A DNA stretch of 64,000 nt from Calliphora vicina (taxonomy: Eukaryota > Arthropoda > Insecta > Diptera > Calliphoridae). Where the stretch lies: contig NC_088781.1 in assembly GCF_958450345.1 (NCBI RefSeq), forward strand, positions 52,964,315 to 53,028,314, written 5' to 3'. A program made the position numbers and the translations under genes. Positions 54,315-64,000 of the stretch are shown here, piece by piece; the first letter of the stretch is position 1; every line of letters starts with the position of its first letter. The notes beneath the pieces were generated by a model. The model worked only from the letters and a program-made list of their open reading frames with translations, had not been told where the DNA came from and did no database searches.

Positions 54315-56175
54315 TGGAAGTTATTTTACGGTTCAAATCTGGTTCAAAATTTTGTATTATTTTTTTTATAATGTTGTGTATTTAGTTTGTTTTGGATAAT
54401 TAAATAAGAAATAAAACATTGACTTACCCTTTTTTATATACAACCAGATCTTGCTAAACTTGATGAAAGATTCAAGAAGAATTTGCTCCATATTTTAGCT
54501 GGAACATGTTCAATAAAGTTGATTTGAGTTGTTATGTTATGAATTTGGCAGTTATTGAGTACAAAGTTTGATAGTTTGAATTTGTGTGTAAACAGCATTA
54601 AAGAATAATTTTTGCTGTAAATCATTGTTGCAATTAAAAGACACATTTTTAATTTAGCCGCACAGTATTATACTACTTTGCAACCTAAAGAAAAAAGGAA
54701 GTTTTAAAATAAATAGATCATTATAGATTCTTGCTTTATTTTTTTTTATAAACGCATAATTGTTTATTATTTTCTTTTAATATAAATAAAATTTTAATTT
54801 GTTTTTTTTTAATCAGCTCATACAAATATTTTGTATATTATTTTGTTTAATTTAAATTAAAGTTTGTTTTCTTTTTGTTTAGCTTTTACTTATTGTCAAG
54901 TCATCTTAAATTAATAAATTTTCATTAATTTCAGTTTTTAGTTAAATTTCATTTTATTTATTGACTAATGAACTTAGTTTGTGTTTAATTTAAATAACTA
55001 CAATACAAGATTTATATGTGTATATAGCCTATATATGTATATGAAGTATAAGAAATAATATTTACTAATTTAAATTAATTAATTGCTTTTTGGTATAAAT
55101 TTTATTTTAACTAAATTAAATAAAATTAAGAATTCAATTTAAAAAAATCAGTTATTTATTTTAAGTTTTATTAATAGTTCTAAGGATTGTGCCAAATGTA
55201 CAACCTTAATAAGGATTAATTACGTTTTTTTTTATTTTATTTCATTTCTATTAGAAAAACATTTTGTTTAATTTAATGAAAACTAATGTAAAACTAGTTA
55301 TTATAGGGAAAATAATAGCTAAAAGTTACTAACAAGCTCGTTGGTTTTTTTGTGGATTTATTGTACAAATTAAATTCACCTTAAATGGTGCTTACTAAAA
55401 CATGTATGGTACTTGTGGGGGGAGTCAGAGTTCTAAAAGAATTCTTTCGAGTTTTAAAGCAATTAATATTCTTTTTGGAAATTTTTGGTTTTTCGTTTTA
55501 TTTTGAAAAATCAATAATTATTGTAGGTTCCTTGCATGCCATCTTCATTACTTAGATGTAGTTTGGTAATGACTTTCTTAAAATCTGATATCTAAGTACT
55601 TATTTTTAGATATTAGCTGGCAGCACTTAAATTCACACTTGAAAAATTAAATATAACGTTACATTGAACTCAAAAGAGGTGAACAAATTTAAGATGTGCA
55701 GTTGACCATGTACTGCGCTTTAGATTTCCTAATTAGAAACCTGCCCAGCACCTGTTCCATGTCCGTATTGTATCGTAAAAAGTAACCTAACTCTCTGTTT
55801 TTTACTAATTATGACTGTGTAAGTCTTATTATCATCAAAGTAATTACTTATTTAAATCCCTATTTGTAAATGTACGTACTTATCCACAATGTTGATAACA
55901 TGATGTTATTAACATTGTTTATAAGTAAAATAACATTAAAGCTGCTAACATTAACATAGCTGCTAAAAACTCTAGAAATAAAACATTCTAGTTTTGTCCG
56001 TTAGATAGAAAATTCATGAAACTACTAAAAGATGGCAGAGAGTTAGTTTATCATAGTTGCTGTTAGAATTAACATCAACTGTATTAGTGTATTCTTGGAC
56101 ATCATAAAGTGTGTTTTTAAAGTTAGTATATTAAAAGAGAGTGACTATTTAAATTGTTGTGTAAATTTAAATAAA
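54315..56175. other. AT-rich DNA, no recognised gene
   Basis: Extremely AT-rich, short frames only. A TGTTGATAACATGATGTTAT hairpin lies near 55891, which could start an LTR ending at 56286, but this was not confirmed. Confidence 0.4.
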
Positions 56176-56179
56176 TAAA

Positions 56180-56290
56180 GAGTTGTAACAAATTTTAAAC
56201 TAATAAATTGCTGTTATTTGCAATCAAAGGAATTAGGTTTATTTAAAAGAAATAAACCACCGTTTTTAAAAGGTAAAAATGTAACAATAC
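56180..56290. repeat. Shared repeat, possible LTR end, copy 2
   Basis: It matches the 52830-52945 copy over about 80 bp (GGTTTATTTAAAAGAAATAA, then ACCACCGTTTTTAAAAGGT and GTAACA). It is preceded by AAATAAATAAAG, a possible polyadenylation word. Confidence 0.4.
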
Positions 56291-56717
56291 TAATATATAC
56301 GAAATGATAAGTCACATGTTTTTAATATTTCAACTCGATATTAAAAATTAATCATCGACAACAAAGTCAAACGTCTCTGTGATATCAAAAATTATTCTTA
56401 AAGGTTTCTCAAACTTAAACGAAAGTTTATGAATGATATATTTTCTCTTTGATTCCACATTTGAAATACATTTAAGAAAAAAGTTTGAGAACAATTTGAG
56501 AATTTCTTAAAACCTGTTTTCCTTTTGTTGAGAAGGCTAAAAATTCTAATGTTTATCAAATTTTTCTCAACATTTGAGAAACCATTCTAAATTTGATATC
56601 CAACTTTTGAGAAGGCTAATATTCTTAAAGATTGATGATATCATTCTCAAAAAATTGCTATTTAAATGACATAAAATCAAACAATAAATGTTTGTGGGGC
56701 AGTCGAAATAATTTACT

Positions 56718-56877
56718 CAGGCGCTGATCCAGATCAACTATTTGGGGGTGGGCGGGGGATGTTTTTGTAAATAAATTAAAATTTATTTTACATTTTTCAA
56801 TTTTTTGTTTTTTATATTAAAACTATTCGGTTTTGGGTGGGAAATTTCCTTTTTTTCACCCCCTGGATCCGAGCCTG
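56718..56877. mobile_element. 160-bp hAT-like MITE
   Basis: The ends CAGGCGCTGATCCAG and CTGGATCCGAGCCTG are inverted, with further GGGGGTGG / CACCCCC pairing inwards. Flanks AATTTACT and ATTTAGCT share ATTTA, consistent with a worn 8-bp duplication. No coding. Confidence 0.65.
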
Positions 56878-56899
56878 ATTTAGCTGCTTTGATTGATTG

Positions 56900-59800
56900 C
56901 TTCTAGTTTAAACTATAACAGTATTTTTGAATGCCGAAATGAGTCTTAAATTTGTAAAATTAAGTGATTTATTTGTTGAGCAAAATGTGTAATATAATGA
57001 AAGGATGACAGCTACAGTTTGCAATTTTCATTGGAATACACCTTTAACTTCAATAACTAGACTGTATCCAAATAACTTTTATAGAAACTCTAGGTTTTCA
57101 ACCAATTCATTAACCAAAAATATTACAGCAGCTCGAGAGAGGGAGTCTCTCTAAGGTTCTCAGCAGAAAAATGCTGCGCAAAAAGGAACTATCTCGTCAT
57201 TATATAAGCCTCCGACAAAAACACTTCAGATTACATAGGCAATTCCTAATTTACGGGACCCTTATTAATTTGTTAAAGAGATTCATCCCATAGTTCATCA
57301 GATAATGATTACAGAAAATTTGAGTCTCTAGAAACATCAACTACTTAATAACGAATTGGAAACTTGGAAAGTTCTTTACGATTCTCACCATAGTGAGTTA
57401 GTTCGAAGAAATCTTGATGTATTCAGAACGTGATCAAGAATTTTCAGCTCCATTCAATAGCTCCATTAAATTATAACCATATAACCAGAGAATTTAATTT
57501 AAGATATGAATTAATAATCTTAGAAACTCTGGCCGTCCATTAACAAATTATTTAATGCAAAACATCAAAGCAGAGAGAGCCTTGATAAATTTACGGAGAC
57601 ATCTAAAATGTGTTAAAAATTTTAAAATTTCGAAAAGTGGCAGAATATAAGGGCTAATATTTTCAAATTATGGTCAGAATAAAGTTTTATCTCTAATTAC
57701 TGTGAATATAATAATCAAGAAATTCAAAGATTTTAGAAATTCTTTCGCAGTGAAAATTACTCTAACTGCCATTTCATGCTTAAAAAGTTTAATTAATTGT
57801 TTAAAAGACCAACATAAAAAACTGAAAACAGCTGAGCGATTTTAAGCCGCCTCTAAAAATGCAATTTTTCCATTAGCCACTGATGAAGTGACAATTTGTA
57901 GGCCCAAATATCTGATTTCTACTTATTGCAACCTTAATATGCTCAAAAATTTAAATTGACTCGGAAATAGAAGTCGGCCCAAAGCTGATCGATGGTTAGG
58001 AAACATCATGAGATTATTCTTATGCGAGAATTTCGACAGTTAAGCTATAAAATAAATGATAATCCCGTTTTTATTACACTTTATACTTTGGTGTTTTCCG
58101 AAGTCAAAGGTTAGGAGAACAATCTTACAACCGCTTACGGGTTGAAGAAGGGTATTGATCGCTGCATCACTGATATTTAGACATCGTTAGAAGTTTTCCT
58201 TGCATTCAGTGTCAGTGTGTAGTGCGACGCATCCTTTATAAATTTGTTAATGATAAAAATGTATGAATTTTGTTTAAACAAAATGCACAAGTATTTCTGA
58301 GGAAGCATCCTGTCACCGTTTGGGTGAGGATTTTGGACAGGATACATTTTCGGTTAATTTTTCCAATTTTCGGCATATAACAATCCTATTTATGTGACAA
58401 AATTGCACTATTTTCTTTAATGTTTACTGAAGCGAACAAAACCACTACCACCAACGACTTGAGCAAGAATATTAGAAACTCAAACTCAAGAAAATTCAGA
58501 CTCATTAATGCAAATTAAAGGCTTAAAGCCGAAGAAAATCTTTGGGTTTTAATAATAGATTCTTTTGAAAATCCCTTTATATAAAAAGCATCAATTCAGT
58601 TTGGGATTCCACGTTAGAATTAGTGGCTTAATGTTTTCAAATCAGCAACATTTTGTGCTAGGTTTGTTAGGAAATATTTCTCTAACATTTAATCAAATGT
58701 CAGCAGAACAATATTTGAACCTATGTTATAATATGCCATCTTAAACACACTGTCCTGCTATGCCATTGCAATTCAAACCCCACGGACTCATGGTCCGGTA
58801 ATGGTGAACTATGACAAGCTTATGCCTTCGATCAATTACCCTAAGTCTACATCTGGTAAATTTTTGTCATGATAAACTTCAAAATGGTTGTCAAGATTAA
58901 AAATTATCAGCAATAGTCTCCATTTATTAAAATTATTGCCTCTTTATGACAACTCTATATTGACAACAAACTTCATTAATTGTTATGATAAATATTTGTC
59001 AAGTATAGACAGGAGGTCACGATTTATGTTTGAAAAGTACGACATGAATTGAAAATGTTTGGTGTTAAACTATTCAATTCAACAATTGCTGTCCTTTAGT
59101 AGGTTTCCAGCTAGAAGCTTCTGGTCAGTACTTGCATTTGCATCTACTCCTATATGAAAACCAATTGGACCTTCTTCTCAACTTTGTCAAATATTAGCAG
59201 CAGAACAGACAGCAAGATGTCAATACTACATCTTACAGTACTATTGACAACCTGCTTAATTTAGAGCTGCTGACATTTGACAAAAACTATAAGAAATTCT
59301 GAATGTGTCACCAGGTTTTTTATTTATTCTCAGATGTAAAAGTCAACATAAGTCTGCTATTTCCCAATGGGTTAACAAAAGGATTGAAATTTGTACTGCT
59401 AACATTTGGAAATAGTTGAAAAAACTCTGCAAAACGTCGTCAAATTTCTAACTGGAAATTTGTCTCAATTTCGAATTAGTATAATAAATGTTTCATGATG
59501 AATTTTTAAAACTAAATTTCAAACTTTTTTAATTAAGAATTAATTAATTTCAAAGAATAATATTTGATTCTTTACAACTTCTGATAGCAATCATTCATTA
59601 TTTCCTATTAATCCTAGAAAAAACTCTTAAAATTTCCAAAAACTTATAATAGCATAAATAAATAAATGAATTCAATTAAATTAAAAAAAGACTCTAACTC
59701 CATCTGACAAGTACTTTAGGTTTTGAAACTAAACTTTGTGATTTTTCGCTTTTTGCTAACTAGAATTTAAATTTTATTAATAAATACATAATTATCAATA

Positions 59801-60190
59801 ATAAACTACATATATATTATATGAATATAAAAAGTATAATATTAAATAAATAATAAATAAATGATTTAATAATAAGAAATTATTATTTAAACGAAACACA
59901 AACACAGTTGTATGTCTCTAACAAACAAAATTTTGCCAGATAAAAAAACATTTTTCAAACTTCTAAAATCATACAACTCTGTTTGTGAATTGAATAATTC
60001 TAAATATGTAAACATATCTTTTAAATAATAATTCGTTGATCGTTTTCAATGATTTGAATATTTGTTAAATATGTATATTTGTATATAAATTTAATTTTAA
60101 AGCAGTACGTATAATCGATTGTCGTGGTTTGTTTAGCAAATCATTCAATCCAATCAATCAATCAATCAATACTACCAGCAATTTACTTCC
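56900..60190. other. AT-rich DNA, no recognised gene
   Basis: Only short frames. The part nearest 60.19 kb may hold the 3' UTR of the exon described next, since AATAAA-type words are frequent on the minus strand, but none can be singled out. Confidence 0.4.
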
Positions 60191-60194
60191 ATAG

Positions 60195-60385
60195 TCAGCA
60201 TTTCGGTGTACTACTACTGGATGTACTGCCAGTTTCTAAATGTTGCATCAACAATTGTTGCAAATTAACACGCAAGGCAACTTCATCATTGATTATCTGT
60301 TTAATTTGTGTCATATCCTGTTGCAATTGACGTATGGCAGTCCATAATTGACGTAGGGTGGGTGTCATATCCTCATTTTCCAACC
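60195..60385 (-). CDS. Probable terminal exon of a host gene (coiled-coil C-terminus)
   Basis: On the minus strand an acceptor-like GACGTTTTTAG ends at 60386, and the open frame then gives about 63 residues up to a stop at 60195. It reads LENEDMTPTLRQLWTAIRQL, QQDMTQIKQIINDEVALRVN, LQQLLMQHLE, then a serine-rich TGSTSSSSTPKC. The heptad pattern of leucine, isoleucine and glutamine suggests an amphipathic helix or coiled coil. Codon use is unlike the surrounding A/T-rich chance frames: CAA/CAG-rich, few lysines, no poly-Asn or poly-Lys. I do not recognise the gene. The earlier exons would lie to the right and were not found within the window. Start and splicing are inferred. Confidence 0.55.
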
Positions 60386-60499
60386 CTAAAAACGTCATCA
60401 TCATCATCAGCATTTGTTCATCAATTTTGAAGATTAATCAACAAAATTAATTGTTTAATCAATACAATATGTTGGGGTTATCAAAGTTTGTTGGTGAAC

Positions 60500-60580
60500 A
60501 CAGAGAGCGAGAGAGACATATAACGACGACGCAGACAGAGAGAGAGAGATTGTGTGTGAAAATAAAACGAAAAAAAAGAG
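60500..60580. repeat. (GA)n-rich simple sequence
   Basis: GAGAGCGAGAGAGACA followed by GACAGAGAGAGAGAGATTG. Purine-rich stretch about 115 bp upstream of the acceptor of the candidate exon on the minus strand (a CT-rich intron tract). Confidence 0.7.
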
Positions 60581-60964
60581 AGAAATAAAAACACAATGGC
60601 AAATGTGTTTTGTGATGCATTAAAAAAAAATACTTAAACAAAATGGCCTGCTGATGGTTTTTTTTAGAATTATGAAGTATTTTGTTGATAGACAAAAATA
60701 ATTTACAATTTAAAGAAAATAAACTGAATTATTTATACATAAATGCATGAAAGAACATAGAGGGATGCTTAAAAGTAGATTATTTACATAAAGAATTTAT
60801 AAAATAAAAACAGTTATGGGCAAAATAATAGCAACACCTACATATGTATTTGATATAGGCGTGGCAGCTTAAACAAAAAAATATAATTTTCAATTAATGA
60901 ATTTGTTTATATTCAAAAGCACTAAATGAGAGCTTTAAAAGTACTATTTCTGTTTGTATCTATA

Positions 60965-61211
60965 CACAGAGAAAACAGATTCGTAATGGCAACCGAATTT
61001 GTTGCCAATCGAATGATTCGGTTGCATATATAGAATTTTTCGGTTATAGCAACAGAAAATCAGTTGACAAGGAAGAATTTCGGTTAAAGAAACCAAACTT
61101 TTGTTGCTCCTTTTAAAATTTTGTATCCACAACTGTAAAATTCGGTCACCAAGGCAGAATCATTCGATTGGCAACAAATTCGGTTGCCATTACGAATCTG
61201 TTTTCTCTGTG
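60965..61211. mobile_element. 247-bp near-palindromic MITE with CACAGAGAAAACAG ends
   Basis: The ends CACAGAGAAAACAGATTCG and CGAATCTGTTTTCTCTGTG are perfect inverted repeats. Pairing continues through TAATGGCAACCGAATTTGTT and GCCAATCGAATGATTC, giving arms of about 55 bp with few mismatches. Near flanks share ATCTAT, a possible 6-bp duplication. No frame that belongs to it. Confidence 0.8.
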
Positions 61212-61363
61212 CAATCTATTAAAATATTGATAAATTCTGCTTCAGTCTTTGAAAAAAATTAAAAAAAAACGCTTCAAAAAAAGCTTAAACAGTTCTGGGC
61301 ATTATATTTAGTCCCATTCATGATGTTGGAAAACTTATCTAGTCTCCTTATCCAACTGAAAAC

Positions 61364-61560
61364 AAGTACGAAAGTATAGTCGGTCAAGACCGTTAATATA
61401 ATACAGTGAGTAAATGAGCAAAAAAATTTTTTGTTTCAATTTCAATAACTTATTTTCGTGATTTTCAGAACTGGGCCTTGTTTGGGAGCTATGACAACTT
61501 ATGGACCGATCTCCATTAAATTAGGCATTATTTATTGGGTGTATCACTTAAAAATGCTCA
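61364..61560 (-). repeat. mini-me/DINE-like fragment (3' end)
   Basis: The minus-strand reading has the terminal hairpin CGGTCTTGACCGACTATA and ACTTTCGTACTTGTTTT, then sequence matching 39600-39490 (ATGGACCGATC, CATAGCTCCC-like). It stops at the edge of mariner copy 5. Confidence 0.6.
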
Positions 61561-62765
61561 TCAAAGCTTATGGCGAATGTGTTCCATCGGTTTCAACATG
61601 CAAGAGATGGTCACCCCTATCGTGAAAAACATGTGAAATTTATGTTCCCATGAAATATCCATTTGCCTCGAAGGGAAAATTGCTATCGTGATATTCCCCT
61701 AAACTTTTCATTCACAATAGTTGATTTTGTTCGTAGCAGCTGTTTATTGTTTACAAAATTTCATCTAAAAATTTCACAACATGGGAAATTTTTTCACATG
61801 AACAAAGTTTATGAACGAAAAATGGGAAATGGGAACATATTTCATGTGAAATAATGATTCGCGATAGGGGTGGGTATGTGCGGTTTGAAGTGGTGATTTT
61901 GACACGGAAGACAAAGATCACCCAGGCCAGCCAAAAAAGTTGGAGGCATTACTCCATTAAGATTGTTGTTAAACTCAACAAAATCATTGGGAGCTACTCA
62001 ATCAGCAATTTCAAAACGTTTGTAAGCTGAAGTATTCATCCAAAAGCAGGAAAATTTTGTAGCATGCGAATTGAAGCCAAGAGACCTTAAAAGATTTTGC
62101 ATGATGCTTTACGTTATAAAATAAAATAAGTTTTGCAACGAATCATTACTTGTGATGAAAAAAAGATTCATTACAATAACCCGAAGCGTAAGAGATCGTA
62201 TGTGAAGCTCGGCCAACCAGCTGAATCAACACCAAAGCCAAATATAAATGGCACTGAGGTAGTTCTCTGTATTTGGTGGGAGCAAAAGGATAATATCTGA
62301 CCAGTCCATCACAGGGAACCTGTACCGAACACAACTGATTCGTTTGAAGCGAGCATTGGCCGAAAAACGACCAGAATATGATGCCAGATATAAAACCGTA
62401 ATATTCCATCATGACAACATTAGGTCACATGTTTCAATATGTGTTAAAAAGTAAAGTAGAATGAAGTGGCTGGGATGTTTTGCTTGACCCGCTTTATAGT
62501 CCAAAGTTTGCCCCGTCCGAATACTATTTGTTTCGATGGATGCATAACGCTCTCTTTGGGATTCGCTTCACTTTGGAACAGAGTTTCCGATATTGGTTTG
62601 ATTCGTTCTTGACCTCAAAAGATGAGCTGCTCTTTTGGCTCAGAATCCATATGTTGCCAGAAAGATGTGAAAGGTCATAGCTAACAATGGCCAATACTTT
62701 GTATAAATTTATATTGTACAAATGTTTCAATATAAAAGCTAAAAATTTGAAAAAATCCTGCATTT
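61561..62765 (+). pseudogene. mariner copy 5, split by a MITE
   Basis: Starts inside the N-terminal domain (KAYGECVPSVSTCKRW-type frame near 61565) and is broken at 61612-61872. It continues with FEVVILTRKTKITQAS near 61895 and SLGATQSAISKRL near 61990. The catalytic strand KKIHYNNPKRKRSYVKLGQP lies near 62158-62220, then STPKPNINGTE, LYRTQLIRLKRALAEKRP near 62320, VIFHHDN near 62398 and LAPSEYYLFRWMHNALFGI near 62507-62560. LPERCE ends it near 62665. The third catalytic residue reads SEY, glutamate in place of aspartate, and frameshifts remain. It is the longest mariner copy apart from copy 3. Confidence 0.78.
61612..61872. mobile_element. 261-bp MITE with CACCCCTATCG ends, copy 2
   Basis: The ends CACCCCTATCG and CGATAGGGGTG are bordered by GGT at 61609-61611 and 61873-61875, a clean 3-bp duplication. 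The interior matches the 7009-7245 copy, including an inner AACATGGG and GAACAAAGTT. Inserted in mariner copy 5. Confidence 0.85.
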
Positions 62766-62849
62766 TTAAATCATATACCCAATATTTATATGTATGTATA
62801 TCAAACTTATTTGTGGAGAAATTGTTGTGGATATCTATATATATCAAGC

Positions 62850-63045
62850 ATTCCTGACCGATAAGATCCTATTTTCGGGAGGACATTTGTATGGGCTAGG
62901 AGAAATAATGGGCAGATTGTTATCAGTTTCAATAAGCTTCATCCTTGGTTAAATCGACTCAGAAAGTGATACAGAGTCGTTCGGTGTGTGTTAAGACTAA
63001 TATTCATGGAATGCTCTCCCATTATGGTGGTGTAGGATGGTTCAT
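62850..63045 (-). repeat. mini-me/DINE-like fragment (5' end)
   Basis: Read on the minus strand it follows the left end of the 38975 element: CCTACACCACCATAATGGGA, then ATTAGTCTTAACACACACC, CTGTATCACTTTCTGAGTCG and GGTTAAAC-like segments up to CATACAAATGTCC. The microsatellite is absent. Close to mariner copy 5. Confidence 0.6.
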
Positions 63046-63049
63046 AGTT

Positions 63050-64000
63050 AATTTTGAAGCTTATTAATCGAGTATAAGAGAGGACGTGTTACCATGTCAC
63101 GTTAACTATAGGAAACTTCCTTCATTTCCAAGCCAACTTTCAAGGTAACAGGCACTACTGCACAGCTTTATTAGGCATTATTAGGATTATTCAAAATCAA
63201 ACTCTAATCCAAAATTGTTGATTAAATTGTTAAGCTATGTTTAAAATAATAGATAAACGTAGGATTCATCAACTACAGTTCGAACAGAATCATATCCAGC
63301 AATTATTGTTATCTAAAATGTTTCTTTCATCATCATTTGGGTTTTTGAAAGTTCACAAGTAGAGTAGCAAATGCATGCTCTTCATATCACTGTGTGGCTG
63401 ACCAATACGATAATCCAGTTTATTCTCATTTTAAAAGCATTGTTAATCATCCTAATTGCCGCTCTTGCAGTTTAAAGTAATCATTGGAAACAAATACATC
63501 AAACATGTGTCTTTGTTTAGTGGGAAAATTTGACTGGAGAAACTATCGGAATATTCTTCTTCGGAGACAGTTGAGTCACTGTTGGGTGTTGATTTTTTAC
63601 TGCAAGCATCATCAGGCCAATATTCTTAAAAAACGATCAAGCAGAACAGTTGCACTCTATTGCACAGCTAACTCATCTAGATTATGGTGTTTGTTTTCAT
63701 TTGATGAGAATCAAATGGATCCATAACGTATCACTATTGACAGCATCATCGAACCATTTTTCTTCAAAAATGTGTTTGATCAGGCGGACCAGTTGATGGT
63801 GCAAGCTATTGCAACACGATCATCTTTTTTAATTGTGAGTTAGTAATTTTTTTATCATTGCATCGTCCATAGATAGATCATTCTTCTTCAAATGCGTTGC
63901 TGATCTGGCCGAACTGTGATGTTCGCAGCCGCGACACGAGAATTTAGATGAATTATCGCATTAGGGTTCATAAAGTTTACGAGTTCTTCATGCATTCAAA
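63050..64000. other. Unassigned DNA at the right edge
   Basis: A 80-codon plus-strand frame (63484-63726) and broken minus-strand frames with mildly protein-like stretches are present, but none matches a family I know. The base composition is less AT-rich than the 54-60 kb region, so a decayed transposon is possible. Confidence 0.3.

Noticed and set aside
60124..60330. 68-codon plus-strand frame at the host exon
   Set aside because: Antisense to the better supported coiled-coil frame and starts in a (TCAA)n-like simple repeat.
63484..63726. 80-codon plus frame near the right edge
   Set aside because: No recognisable motif; the neighbouring sequence shows no splice or element signals that support it.
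1..64000. CRISPR arrays, bacterial operons, riboswitches
   Set aside because: The window is eukaryotic transposon-rich DNA; the direct repeats seen are tandem or dispersed transposon parts without spacer structure.

Overview
This is a very AT-rich stretch of insect (dipteran) DNA, built almost entirely of transposable elements nested in one another. A higher-fly genome (calyptrate or drosophilid-like) is inferred from the element families: BEL/Pao, an RNase H-bearing LOA-like LINE, mellifera/cecropia-type mariners, DD37E Tc1-mariners, hATs, and short repeats with (GTCY)n microsatellites like the mini-me/DINE-1 group. No complete host gene is visible. The only host-coding candidate is a short coiled-coil terminal exon on the minus strand near 60.2-60.4 kb.

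Layout. 0-9.5 kb: decayed DD37E and mariner copies, LINE remnants, MITEs, and a foldback element carrying a DDE transposase fragment. 9.5-17.1 kb: an apparently intact BEL/Pao retrotransposon on the minus strand, with two identical 377-bp LTRs, a 5-bp target duplication, a primer-binding site and a 1736-aa gag-pol. 17.4-26 kb: a four-level nest. A mariner is interrupted by a DNA element with CACAGTG ends and a CAACG 5-bp target duplication (Transib-like). That element is interrupted by a 5.6-kb LOA-like LINE with an intact ORF2, and a foldback MITE sits in the mariner tail. 26-38 kb: AT-rich DNA with hAT elements (8-bp target duplications), a LINE RT remnant, and a DD37E copy holding a mini-me-like repeat that itself holds a hAT. 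38-47 kb: two more mariners, each broken by a further transposon, plus irritans-type mariner relics. 47-60 kb: mostly unannotated AT-rich DNA with foldbacks and a tandem repeat. 60-64 kb: the candidate host exon, MITEs and a fifth mariner.

Functionally, only the BEL element (gag-pol) and the LINE ORF2 look able to make full proteins. The LINE ORF1 changes frame. Everything else is non-autonomous or broken. The insertion order can be read from the nests: mariner copies are oldest, hAT and Transib-like elements came next, then the LINE. The BEL copy is very young by LTR identity. All element calls rest on visible motifs, terminal repeats and target duplications read by eye; no database search was done.
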